A stretch of 64,000 nucleotides of DNA, taken from contig CAVRGJ010000002.1 in NCBI GenBank assembly GCA_963720705.1, positions 310,001-374,000 on the forward strand, given 5' to 3'. The notes beneath the pieces were generated by a model. It saw only the letters and a program-made list of their open reading frames with translations. It ran no database searches and was not told where the DNA came from. Source of the DNA: DASWJZ01 sp963720705 (GTDB lineage: Bacteria; Pseudomonadota; Alphaproteobacteria; Rhizobiales; Afifellaceae). Shown piece after piece: positions 19,610 through 28,390 of the stretch (position 1 is its first letter; the number at the start of each line of letters is the position of its first letter). A program made the position numbers and the translations under genes.

Positions 19610-20905
19610 ATGCCACGTCCAGGAATCGACAAGACGCTGATCGGGCGGCGGAACGAATCCGCGTTTGCGCGTTTGCAGGCTGAATATAACGCGCTCGGCG
19701 AGATGCTCCTCCGGCGCGGTATCGAGATCGACAAGATCAAGGCGAAGGCGGCGGCTTTCGAGGTCGCGATCCCGAGCTGGGGCGTGGGAACCGGCGGCAC
19801 GCGCTTTGCCCGCTTTCCGGGCCTCGGCGAGCCACGCAATATCCTCGACAAGCTCGACGACTGCACCGTCATCCAGCAACTAACCGGCGCGACGCCGCGC
19901 GTTTCGCTGCATATCCCGTGGGACCGCCACGACGATCCGGCGGAGCTCAAGGACTACGCCGCCTCGCGTGGGCTCGGCTTCGACGCGATGAACTCCAACA
20001 CCTTCCAGGATTCGCCCGGCCAGGCGCTTTCCTACAAGTTCGGCAGCCTCTCCCACACCGACGAGGCCGTCCGCCGTCAGGCGATCGAGCACAATCTCGA
20101 ATGCATCCGCTTCGGCCAGGCGGTTGGCTCGAAGGCGCTCACGATCTGGGTCGGCGACGGCTCGAATTTCCCCGGCCAGAGCCATTTTGCGCGCGCGTTC
20201 GAGCGCTATCTGGAATCGGTCAAGGCGATCTACGCCGAGCTGCCGCAGGATTGGCGGCTCTTCACCGAGCACAAGCTCTACGAGCCGGCCTTCTATTCGA
20301 CCGTCGTGCAGGACTGGGGCACCAACTACCTGATCGCGTCAACGCTCGGCGAGCGCGCCTTCTGCCTGGTCGATCTCGGCCATCACGCGCCGAACACCAA
20401 CATCGAGATGATCGTGGCGCGGCTGATTCAGTTCAAAAAGCTCGGCGGCTTCCATTTCAACGATTCGAAATACGGCGACGACGACCTCGATTCGGGCGCG
20501 ATCAATCCCTACCAGCTCTTCCTTGTCTTCAACGAGCTGGTCGACGCGGAGCTCGCCGAAACGCCTGGGTTCGCCCCTGCCCACATGATCGACCAATCGC
20601 ACAACGTCACCGATCCGATCGAGAGCCTCATCGTGTCGGCGATGGAGATTGAGCGCGCCTACGTGCAGGCGCATCTCGTCGACCGCGCGGTGCTCAGCAC
20701 ATGCCAGGAAGCCAACGACGCACTGATGGCGAGCGAGGCGCTGAAGACTGCTTTCCGTACCGACGTCGAGCCGATCATGGCGATGGCCCGTTACGACAAG
20801 GGTGGGGCGGTCGAGCCGATCGCGACCTACCGCGCCAGCGGCTACCGCCAGACGACGGGGGACGTCAGGCCGAAAGTGTCGAGCGCGGGCGGCGGGATCG
20901 TGTGA
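19610..20905 (+). CDS. rhaI: L-rhamnose isomerase, rhizobial type, RhaI
   Basis: A 431-residue metal-dependent isomerase converting L-rhamnose to L-rhamnulose, of the xylose-isomerase-like rhizobial class rather than the enteric RhaA class. Visible landmarks are IPSWGVGTGGTRFARFPG, SLHIPWD, MNSNTFQD, the metal/substrate region FTEHKLYEP, and GGFHFNDSKYGDDDLDSG. The ATG at 19610 has GGGAGGAG upstream. It completes the pathway: RhaSTPQ uptake, RhaU, RhaI, RhaK, RhaD. The 155 bp before it contain a weakly repetitive CACCCTCATCCTGAGG element and no gene. Confidence 0.93.
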   Translation: MPRPGIDKTLIGRRNESAFARLQAEYNALGEMLLRRGIEIDKIKAKAAAFEVAIPSWGVGTGGTRFARFPGLGEPRNILDKLDDCTVIQQLTGATPRVSLHIPWDRHDDPAELKDYAASRGLGFDAMNSNTFQDSPGQALSYKFGSLSHTDEAVRRQAIEHNLECIRFGQAVGSKALTIWVGDGSNFPGQSHFARAFERYLESVKAIYAELPQDWRLFTEHKLYEPAFYSTVVQDWGTNYLIASTLGERAFCLVDLGHHAPNTNIEMIVARLIQFKKLGGFHFNDSKYGDDDLDSGAINPYQLFLVFNELVDAELAETPGFAPAHMIDQSHNVTDPIESLIVSAMEIERAYVQAHLVDRAVLSTCQEANDALMASEALKTAFRTDVEPIMAMARYDKGGAVEPIATYRASGYRQTTGDVRPKVSSAGGGIV

Positions 20906-20923
20906 GCGAGAAAATCCGTCGGC

Positions 20924-21904
20924 TCAGGAGAAACCGGCGACCGGGTGGGGCACGTACGGCTCCTCGAGGGATCTGATTTCGTCGGCCGTAAGCGTGACGT
21001 CGACTGCGGCAATAGCGTCGGTGAGGTGCTGCTGCTTGGTAGCGCCGACGATCGGGGCGGTAACACCTGGCTTTTGCAGGTGCCAGGCGAGCGCGATCTG
21101 CGCCATCGGGAGACCGCGCTTTTTCGCCAGCTGCTCCACGCGGTCCACCACGACGTGGTCGGCGTCTGCGGCGCGGGCGTAAAGGCTCTTGCCGAACTCG
21201 TCGGTTGCGCCGCGTGTCGTGCTCGGCTTCTCCTCCCAGCGGCGAGTCAGCTTGCCGCGCGCGAGCGGCGACCACGGGATCACGCCGATCTCTTCGGAAA
21301 TGCAAAGAGGCAGCATCTCGCGCTCCTCCTCGCGGTAGATTAGGTTCAGATGGTTCTGCATGGAGACGTAGCGGCTCCAGCCGTTGGCGCGCTGGAGCGC
21401 AAGCGCCTTCATGAACTGCCAGGCCCATTGCGACGACGCGCCGATGTAGCGTGCCTTGCCGGCCTTCACGACGTCGTTCAGCGCTTCGAGCGTCTCCTCG
21501 AGCGGCGTCTGCGGGTCGTAGCGGTGAGTCTGGTAGAGATCGACGTAGTCGGTGCCGAGCCGCCTCAGGCTGTGGTCGATCTCCGTCATGATCGCCTTGC
21601 GTGAAAGGCCCCTCCCGTTCGGATCGTCGCGCATCTGGCCGTGCACCTTGGTGGCGAGCACGATTTCGTCGCGCTTGGCGAAATCCTTGAGGGCGCGCCC
21701 GGTGATCTCCTCGCTCGCACCAAGCGAGTAGACGTTCGCGGTATCGAAGAAGTTGATCCCCGCTTCGAGCGCCTGCTTGAAGAACGGACGGCTCTCTTCC
21801 TCTTCGAGCGCCCATTCGCGACCCTTCTTTGAGCCGTAGCTCATGCAGCCGAGGCAGATACGCGACACCTTGAGACCGGTCGCACCCAGATTGACATATT
21901 TCAT
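20924..21904 (-). CDS. Aldo/keto reductase
   Basis: A 326-residue NADPH-dependent aldo/keto reductase. The catalytic tetrad is visible in FFDTANVYS (Asp, Tyr), LATKVHG (Lys) and YQTHRYDP (His). The N-terminus MKYVNLGATGLKVSRICLGCMSYG is typical of the AKR group annotated as oxidoreductases YdbC/PLR-like. The ATG at 21904 has GGGAGTGCGGG upstream and is preferred over the longer frame. It converges with rhaI, and only 18 bp separate the stops. A role in rhamnose metabolism is possible but not supported by operon structure. Confidence 0.85.
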   Translation of the reverse strand: MKYVNLGATGLKVSRICLGCMSYGSKKGREWALEEEESRPFFKQALEAGINFFDTANVYSLGASEEITGRALKDFAKRDEIVLATKVHGQMRDDPNGRGLSRKAIMTEIDHSLRRLGTDYVDLYQTHRYDPQTPLEETLEALNDVVKAGKARYIGASSQWAWQFMKALALQRANGWSRYVSMQNHLNLIYREEEREMLPLCISEEIGVIPWSPLARGKLTRRWEEKPSTTRGATDEFGKSLYARAADADHVVVDRVEQLAKKRGLPMAQIALAWHLQKPGVTAPIVGATKQQHLTDAIAAVDVTLTADEIRSLEEPYVPHPVAGFS

Positions 21905-22006
21905 CCCGCACTCCCGAAGTTTACGGCCCGGGTCCGGACACAACCGCGGCGCCGCCCGATCCACCGACCTTGCATACGTCGTGTAAGCCTGATTTCAAAT
22001 CCCGCG

Positions 22007-23191
22007 ATGAATGCTCCTCTGCATGGCCTTCGGGTCCTAGAACTCGCGCGCATTCTAGCAGGCCCCTGGACCGGGCAGGTTCTCGCCGATCTCGGCGCCG
22101 ATGTGGTCAAGGTGGAGCGCCCGGGGAGCGGCGACGACACTCGGAGCTGGGGTCCGCCCTTTGTCCCGGCGGAGGGCGGCGGCCACCTTTCCTCAAGCTA
22201 TTTCCACGGCTGCAATCGCGGCAAGCGCTCCGTAACCGCGGGCCTCGAGACGGAGGAGGGCCGTGCCCTCGTGAAGCGGCTTGCTTCGCATGCCGACGTC
22301 GTCATCGAAAATTTCAAGGTCGGCGGCTTGCAGCGCTATGGGCTCGACCATGCGAGCCTTCGAAGCGCAAGTCCGCGGCTCGTCTATTGCTCGATCACCG
22401 GCTTTGGTCAGGACGGCCCTTATGCACCGCGCGCCGGTTACGACTTCATCGTGCAGGGCCTCGGCGGCATTATGGATTTGACCGGCGAGCCCGACGGCGA
22501 GCCGCAGAAGATCGGCGTCGCCTTCGCCGACATCTTCACCGGCGTTTATGCCGCGGTCGCGATCCTCGCCGCGCTTAGGCGCCGCGAGGAGACGGGGGAG
22601 GGCGCCCATATCGACATGGCGCTGCTCGACACGCAGGTCGGCGTGCTCGCCAACCAGGCGATGAGCTACCTCGTCTCCGGAGTTGTTCCGAAGCGCATGG
22701 GAAATGCGCATCCGAGCATCGTCCCCTATCAGGTTTTCCCGGCCGCCGACGGACGCCTGATCGTGGCGGTTGGAAACGACCCGCAGTTCGCGCGTTTTGC
22801 GGCAATCGTCGGCGCGCCGGAGCTAGCTTCCGATCCGCGCTTCGTCACCAACGCCGACCGGGTTCAAAATCGCGACGCGCTGGCGGAGATCCTGGCGCGG
22901 CGCACCGCGGCGACGACGCGCGCCGACCTTCTCGCCGCACTGGAAAGAGCCGGCGTGCCGGCCGGGCCGATCAACTCCGTCGCCGAGGTTTTTTCCGATC
23001 CACAGGTCGTGGCGCGCGGCATGCGGATCGAACTCACCGATACGGCCGTGGCGGGCGGCTCGATACCGGGCGTGCGCACGCCGATCGTTCTCGACGGAGA
23101 GCCGGCCGTCGCCGAACGCGCCTCGCCGGCGCTTGGCGCGCATAATGCTGAAGTGCTTGCCGACCCAAATTGGGGCGGTGGAGCGCGGTGA
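22007..23191 (+). CDS. Family III CoA-transferase (CaiB/BaiF type)
   Basis: A 394-residue formyl-CoA-transferase-family enzyme that moves CoA between organic acids. Family blocks are visible: LHGLRVLELARILAGPWTGQ, LADLGADVVKVERPGSGDD, the catalytic-Asp region with VIENFK, TGFGQDGPYAPRAGYDFI, GVAFADIFTG, and HPSIVPYQVF. The substrate cannot be deduced. The next gene, an SDR, lies 64 bp downstream on the same strand, so the two may be co-transcribed. Confidence 0.87.
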   Translation: MNAPLHGLRVLELARILAGPWTGQVLADLGADVVKVERPGSGDDTRSWGPPFVPAEGGGHLSSSYFHGCNRGKRSVTAGLETEEGRALVKRLASHADVVIENFKVGGLQRYGLDHASLRSASPRLVYCSITGFGQDGPYAPRAGYDFIVQGLGGIMDLTGEPDGEPQKIGVAFADIFTGVYAAVAILAALRRREETGEGAHIDMALLDTQVGVLANQAMSYLVSGVVPKRMGNAHPSIVPYQVFPAADGRLIVAVGNDPQFARFAAIVGAPELASDPRFVTNADRVQNRDALAEILARRTAATTRADLLAALERAGVPAGPINSVAEVFSDPQVVARGMRIELTDTAVAGGSIPGVRTPIVLDGEPAVAERASPALGAHNAEVLADPNWGGGAR

Positions 23192-23255
23192 CGATGACGG
23201 AGCGCGCAATTCGTGCAAGAAGCGCGCCCCTGCTGAGAACCGGGAGGAAAGACGA

Positions 23256-23993
23256 ATGGGAAAGATCGCGATCGTCACGGGCGCCGGAAGCGGCATCGGG
23301 CGCGCGGTGGCGCGAACGCTTCTGAAAGCGGGCTACAGCGTTGCGCTTGCGGGTCGGCGCAAGGACGCGCTCGAAGAGACTGCGAAAGGCGCCGGCGATG
23401 CTCTCGTCGTTCCAACCGACGTCACGAGCTCGGATTCGGTCAGGGCGCTCTTCAAGGCGACGAAAGACCAGTACGGTCGCCTCGATCTCCTCTTCAACAA
23501 CGCCGGAATGGGCGCGCCGGCGGTACCCTTCGAAGATCTCACCGACGACAACTGGCTGAGCGTCGTCGGAGTGAATTTGAATGGCATGTTCTTTTGTGCC
23601 CGCGAGGCAGTGCGGGTGATGAAGGCACAGTCGCCGAAGGGAGGCCGCATCATCAACAACGGCTCGATCTCTGCGCACGCGCCGCGGCCGAGGTCAGCGC
23701 CCTACACCGCCACGAAGCACGCGATCACCGGCCTTACCAAGTCGATCTCGCTCGACTGCCGCGCCGACGATATCTGCTGCGGCCAGATCGACATCGGCAA
23801 CGCGCTGACCGAGCTTGCCGCCAAGATGAAGGACGGCGTGCCGCAGGCGAACGGCACGATCGCGAAGGAGCCGCTGATGGATGTCCAGATCGTCGCCAAC
23901 ACCGTCCTCTACATGGACTCGCTGCCGCTCGATTCGAACGTGCTTTTCCTCACCGTGATGGCGAACCAGATGCCGTTCGTCGGCCGCGGGTAG
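23256..23993 (+). CDS. Short-chain dehydrogenase/reductase
   Basis: A 245-residue classical SDR. Cofactor motif TGAGSGIG (about 8-15), LFNNAG, the catalytic Ser in NNGSISAH and Tyr/Lys in YTATKHA are present. The frame overlaps the CoA-transferase end, but the ATG at 23256 has GGGAGGAAAGACGA directly upstream and gives the normal length. The C-terminal part lacks the common GGxxxG ending and instead ends MANQMPFVGRG, seen in a subgroup of alphaproteobacterial SDRs. Substrate unknown. Confidence 0.87.
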   Translation: MGKIAIVTGAGSGIGRAVARTLLKAGYSVALAGRRKDALEETAKGAGDALVVPTDVTSSDSVRALFKATKDQYGRLDLLFNNAGMGAPAVPFEDLTDDNWLSVVGVNLNGMFFCAREAVRVMKAQSPKGGRIINNGSISAHAPRPRSAPYTATKHAITGLTKSISLDCRADDICCGQIDIGNALTELAAKMKDGVPQANGTIAKEPLMDVQIVANTVLYMDSLPLDSNVLFLTVMANQMPFVGRG

Positions 23994-24032
23994 GTTCCGG
24001 ACTGGCAGGTTTGCGGACGTTTCCGCTCGGTC

Positions 24033-24068
24033 TTGACATCAAGACATCAAGAGTACTATGTCTTGATG
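24033..24068 (+). promoter_or_regulatory. Promoter and candidate autoregulatory operator of the vapBC-like pair
   Basis: TTGACA (24033-24038), a short 15-bp spacer and TACTAT (24054-24059) form a promoter. A perfect 10-bp inverted repeat, CATCAAGACA (24037-24046) and TGTCTTGATG (24059-24068), straddles the -10 box. The ATG at 24070 lies only 10 bases after the -10 box, so the transcript would be leaderless or nearly so. Type II antitoxins usually bind such palindromes. Confidence 0.65.
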
Positions 24069-24069
24069 C

Positions 24070-24318
24070 ATGCGGACGACTCTGACTTTTGACGATGACG
24101 TGGCCGTGCAGGTCGAACGGTTGCGCCGCGACCGCAACGCCAGCCTGAAGGATGTTGTGAACGAGGCCATGCGCCGGGGCTTGCGAGACATGAGCGAGCC
24201 GCCGAAGAAGAAAAGGCCGTTCCGTGCCGAGCCGATCGATGTGGGAGAGGTTTTTCTTCCGAATATCGACAACATTGCCGAGGTCGTCTCCCTGATCGAG
24301 GGCGACGATCACAAGTGA
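24070..24318 (+). CDS. VapB-like antitoxin
   Basis: An 82-residue protein. The first 45 residues look like a ribbon-helix-helix DNA-binding domain (TTLTFDDDVAVQVERLRRDR, then VVNEAMRRGL), followed by an extended, charged C-terminal part (KKKRPFRAEPIDVGE) of the kind that wraps the toxin. It overlaps the PIN-domain gene by four bases (GTGA), the usual antitoxin-first order. No ribosome site precedes the ATG, consistent with a leaderless mRNA. Function is inferred from the pairing. Confidence 0.75.
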   Translation: MRTTLTFDDDVAVQVERLRRDRNASLKDVVNEAMRRGLRDMSEPPKKKRPFRAEPIDVGEVFLPNIDNIAEVVSLIEGDDHK

Positions 24319-24746
24319 TCCTCGTCGACGTCAATCTCCTGCTTTATGCGACCATCCGGCAATTCCCAGAGCATGCTAACGCGCGGAAATGGTTCGAGGG
24401 TCAGCTTGGAGGAACGGCGACTGTCGGACTGCCGTGGGCGTCGCTGCTCGGCTTTTTGAGGATCGCGACAAACGGCCGGATTTTTAAGCGGCCGCTGACC
24501 ATTGCGACCGCATGGGAGCGGGTTCAGCTCTGGCGGTCCGCCGACACCGTGTGGATTCCCCAACCGACGGAACGGCACGCCGAGGTGCTCGGCACGTTAC
24601 TCGCGGCATCCGAGGTGCATGGCGACCTAGTTCCCGACGCACATCTCGCGGCGCTTGCCATCGAGCATGGTCTGACGCTCTGTTCGACTGACGGCGATTT
24701 CGCGCGGTTCAAGCAGCTTCGCTGGACAAACCCGATCGCTACTTGA
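24315..24746 (+). CDS. VapC-like PIN-domain toxin (ribonuclease)
   Basis: A 143-residue PIN-domain protein, predicted Mg-dependent endoribonuclease toxin. Acidic active-site residues are visible in ILVDVNLLLYA (Asp5), the mid-protein GLPWASLLGFLRI (the usual Glu position is occupied by hydrophobic residues, so this site differs), VPDAHLAALA (Asp about 109) and CSTDGDFARF (Asp about 127 and 129). It starts with a GTG overlapping the antitoxin stop. It ends just before the converging ribBA. Confidence 0.82.
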   Translation: MILVDVNLLLYATIRQFPEHANARKWFEGQLGGTATVGLPWASLLGFLRIATNGRIFKRPLTIATAWERVQLWRSADTVWIPQPTERHAEVLGTLLAASEVHGDLVPDAHLAALAIEHGLTLCSTDGDFARFKQLRWTNPIAT

Positions 24747-24762
24747 GCCGCCGCTGCTGTTC

Positions 24763-25870
24763 TCAGCTCTCGACGATCTCTGTCCCTGCGATCTCGATGC
24801 CGAAGCCGGCAAGCCCGACATATTGCCGGTGCTGCGTGGCGATGACGGTGATCGAGGAGACGCTGAGGTCGCGCAGGATCTGGGCGCCGAGCCCGATCTC
24901 ACGCCAGCGCTCGCGGCGCTTGCGTGAGCTTTGGTGGCGGTCGGCCGCCGCGCCTCCGGACTCGCCCGGCGCGCTCTCCAGCGTCGTGATCTTCGGGTCG
25001 CGCACGTAGATCAGCACGCCGCCCCGCGATTTGAAGCAGCGCAAGCGCTACGTCGAGCCAGCGCTGCGAGCGGGATGTCTGGAAAAGATCGCGGAGCGGC
25101 TGCTCGTGATGGATGCGGCAGGGCACGCTGTGCTTGCCGGCAACATCGCCGAAGGTGACGGCGATGTGCTGCGTGTCGTCGAAGGAGGTCGTGTAGATGT
25201 GCGCCGTCGCCTGACCGATCGGCGTCTCGACGGAGAAGGTCTCGATCCGCCGCACGAACGATTCCGTCCGCATCCGGTGCTCGATCAGGTCGGCGATCGA
25301 GACGATCTTGAATCCGTGCTCCTTGGCGAAGGCGACGAGCTCCGGCAGCCGCTTGACGGTGCCGTCGTCGTTTACGATCTCGGCGAGCACGCCAACTTGC
25401 GCCAGGCCCGCCAAGCGGCAAAGGTCGGTTGCAGCTTCCGTGTGGCCTGAGCGGATGAGCACGCCGCCGGCTTTGGCGATGAGGGGGAAGACGTGGCCGG
25501 GGCGCAGGAAGTCAGTGCTGATGCAATTGTCATTGGCGAGCGCGCGCAACGTATTGGTGCGTTCATCGGCCGAGATGCCGGTGGTCAGCCCTTCCTTGTA
25601 GTCCACGGAGACAGTGAAGGCGGTGCGCATCGGGTCGCGGTTCGCGGCGACCATAGGCGAGAGCTGCAGCCGATCGGCTATCGCCTGATCCATCGGCGCG
25701 CAAACGATGCCGCTCGTGTGGCGGATCATGAAGGCAAGCTGCTCAGGCGTAGCCTTCGCCGCCGCCATGATGAGGTCGCCCTCATTCTCGCGGTCGTCGT
25801 CGTCGACCACGACCACAAGCTCGCCGGCCGCTATGGCGGCAATGGCTTCCGACACGCTGTCCAGGGTCAT
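24763..25870 (-). pseudogene. ribB: 3,4-dihydroxy-2-butanone-4-phosphate synthase with degraded GTP cyclohydrolase II domain (RibB/RibBA), frameshifted as sequenced
   Basis: Riboflavin-pathway enzyme making dihydroxybutanone phosphate from ribulose 5-phosphate. The N-terminal RibB domain (about 1-200) is complete: DDDDRENEGDLIMAA, RPGHVFPL and RSGHTEAATDL. The following RibA-like domain begins HSVPCRIHHEQPLRDLFQ and then loses frame at a CCCC run (25022-25025, GGGG on the coding strand). Removing one base gives GGVLIYVRDP and continues in the other frame to 24763. The RibA part lacks the zinc-cysteine cluster of true GTP cyclohydrolase II, which is common for the second domain in Alphaproteobacteria. 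The ATG at 25870 has AGGAGGGGCA upstream. Confidence 0.87.
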
Positions 25871-26020
25871 TGCCCCTCCTAGCCGTCCGCAACGGGCCAT
25901 GCAATCGCGCCGAGCCGCCGGCGGCTTTTCTCAGCACCTGTGACGTTGCGGTCCTTTTCGGCGGCCTGATATAGGCTCGCCTTTCGCAGCGCACGCCAAC
26001 GCGGCTGCCAGGGAGGTGGA

Positions 26021-27689
26021 ATGACTCTTCGAACCGGCGGCCGCATCCTGGTGGACAATCTCGTCGGCCACGGCGTTGAGCTGGCGTTCTGCGTCCCCGG
26101 CGAGAGCTTTCTCGGCGCCATCGAGGCGTTCCGCGAGGTCGAGAACCGCGTCAGGCTCATTGTCTGCCGGCAGGAGGGCGGCGCGGCGAACATGGCCGAG
26201 GCCTACGGCAAGCTGACCGGGCGGCCCGGCATTTGCTTCGTAACGCGCGGTCCGGGGGTGACCAACGCATCGATCGGCCTCCACACGGCGCGCCAGGATT
26301 CGACGCCGATGATCTTGCTTGTCGGCCAGGTCGGCCGCGAAGATCTCGGCCGCGAGGCGTTCCAGGAGATCGACTATCGTCGCATGCTCGGCGAGGTCAC
26401 GAAATGGGTCGACCAGGTCGACGATCCGGCAGCGCATCCCCGAATACGTCGCGCGCGCCTACGCGATCGCCATGGCAGGCCGGCGCGGGCCAGTCGCGCT
26501 GGTCTTTCCGGAGGATGTGCTGACGGCGCTTGCCGATGTTGCGGATGTCGCTCCTACACCCATCGCAGAGCCGGCAGCTTCGCCGCCGCAGATGGCGGCG
26601 TTCGCGGAGCTTCTCGCAGCCGCGGAGCGGCCGCTTGCGATCGTCGGCGGGAGCGGGTGGTCGGAAGCCGCTTGCGCCGATCTGGTCCGCTTCGCCGAAG
26701 CGTTCTCGCTTCCGGTTGCCGCGGCATTCCGCTGCCAGGATCGCATGGACAACACGCATCCGCTCTATGTCGGCGAGCTTGGCACGACCGTCTCGCCGGA
26801 ACTTGGCAAGCGTGTCCGCGACGCTGACCTTGTTATCGCGGTCGGCACGCGCCTCGACGAGATGACGACTTCCGGATACGCGCTGGTCCAGGCGCCCGTT
26901 CCGATCCAGAAGCTCGTCCATGTCCATCCCGGAGCGGAGGAGCTTGGTCGCGTCTTCGCCGCCACGCTTCCGATCAACGCGGCCGTCGGCCCGTTTCTGG
27001 CGGCAGCCGCAGCTTTGGAACCGCCGGGCCGCAAGAGCTCGATACAATGGGCCGCCGACGCGCGCCGCGATTTCGAGGCGCAGCTTCCCGGCCGCGCCTT
27101 TCCCGGTGCTGTCGACTTTGTGGCGGTGATGGCTCAGGTGCGCGCGCGGCTCGGCGCGGATGCGATCATCACCAATGGCGCCGGCAACTACACCGGCTGG
27201 TGCCAGCGCCACTATCTCTATCGCAACTATCCGACGCAGCTTGGGCCGGTCAGCGGCGCGATGGGCTACGGCTTTCCGGCGGCGATCGCGGCGAAGGCGC
27301 TCCACCCTGATCGCGACGTTGTGTGCTTCGCCGGCGACGGCTGCTTTCTGATGACGGGGCAGGAGCTCGCGACGGCGGTGCAGTACGGGCTCGCGGTCGT
27401 CGCCTTGATCTTCGACAACGGCATGTACGGCACGATCCGCATGCATCAGGAGCGGAACTATCCCGGCAAGATCTACGCGACCGACCTCACCAATCCGGAT
27501 TTCGCGGCTCTTGCGAAAGCCTACGGCGCGCATGGGGAGACGGTGCGCAAGACCGAGGACTTCGCACCGGCCTTCGAGCGCGCACTGACCTGCGGCCGCC
27601 CGGCGCTCGTCCACGTCTTGATGGAGAAGGAGATCATCTCCACGCGCGCCACCTTGACGGAAATCCGTGACCGGGGATCGCCGAAATAG
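26021..27689 (+). pseudogene. Acetolactate-synthase-like ThDP-dependent enzyme, frameshifted as sequenced
   Basis: About 555 residues of the large ThDP enzyme family (acetolactate synthase, oxalyl-CoA decarboxylase and relatives). The N-terminal PYR domain has FCVPGESFLG and the catalytic Glu in CRQEGGAANMAEAYG. The frame breaks near 26425-26435, where VDDP should lead into QRIPEYVARAYAIAM; the other frame then continues to 27689. The C-terminal ThDP motif is CFAGDGCFLMTGQEL up to FDNGMYG. The ATG at 26021 has GGGAGGTGGA upstream. No small regulatory subunit (IlvH) is adjacent, so it is probably not the biosynthetic IlvB; the exact reaction is unknown. Confidence 0.82.
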
Positions 27690-27783
27690 TCTTCGCCAAG
27701 CGGACGGGCGGCGACGGCTGGAATTGAACGGGTCTTGCGAAGCGTTCCGTTAGGGGGGAAGCCGCGTGGCTTCCTCGTCGCGC

Positions 27784-28191
27784 CTATTCAACGAGAAAGG
27801 CCTCGTCGACAGGCAACTGCATTGCCGTCACCAGATGGTTCGTCTGCGCTGCAAGCCCGATGATCGCCAACAGCTCGGCGTGCTCGGCGTCGGTCATGCC
27901 CTTGGCGCGTGCGGCGGCCGTGTGCGAATGGACGCAATAGGTGCAGGCGTTGGCGGTTGAGACAGCGATATAGATCATCTCCTGGACCACCGGCGGCAAA
28001 GCGGTCTCGCCGGTCATCACTGCCTTCAGGCTTTCCCAGGTGCGCTTCAGTGTCACCGGATCATTCGCCAGCCCGCGCCAGAAATTGTTGATGAAATCGG
28101 TCTTGCGCGTTGCGCGGATGTCGTCGAACACGGCCTTGACGGCGGGGATCGCGTTGGCCTCGGCGTCACTCAAGAGCTTCACGGTCGCCAT
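27784..28191 (-). CDS. Carboxymuconolactone decarboxylase/AhpD-family protein
   Basis: A 135-residue all-helical protein of the CMD/AhpD family. The redox-like motif CTYCVHSH (about 89-96) has the CxxC and following His typical of AhpD-type peroxidase partners. EMIYIAVSTANACTYC is the family core. It probably has a thiol-based antioxidant role, but many family members are uncharacterised. It stands alone, converging with the ThDP enzyme. Confidence 0.82.
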   Translation of the reverse strand: MATVKLLSDAEANAIPAVKAVFDDIRATRKTDFINNFWRGLANDPVTLKRTWESLKAVMTGETALPPVVQEMIYIAVSTANACTYCVHSHTAAARAKGMTDAEHAELLAIIGLAAQTNHLVTAMQLPVDEAFLVE

Positions 28192-28247
28192 AGCGTTTCA
28201 CCTCCATCCGCACGAGCGGTCTCTATTGAAGCATCAAACGAGACGGT

Positions 28248-28350
28248 GTCATCCTCGGGCGGAGCGAAGCGGAGACCCGAGGACCCAGAGTGCGACGCTC
28301 GCTTTGCTGCACTGGGTCCTCGGATCGCGCAATGCGCGTCCGAGGATGAC
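28248..28350. repeat. Palindromic intergenic repeat, copy 3
   Basis: The most complete copy of the repeat family. It has terminal inverted sequences GTCATCCTCGGGCGG and GCGTCCGAGGATGAC and an internal pair GAGGACCCAG and CTGGGTCCTC flanking a central segment of about 22 bp. The segment AGCGAAGCGGAGACCCGAG is shared with copy 1. It fills the spacer between the CMD gene and the ABC ATPase gene. Confidence 0.78.
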
Positions 28351-28390
28351 GGTGTGAAGCGGATTGCGCGAGAGTTGCGATCCATGTCGC

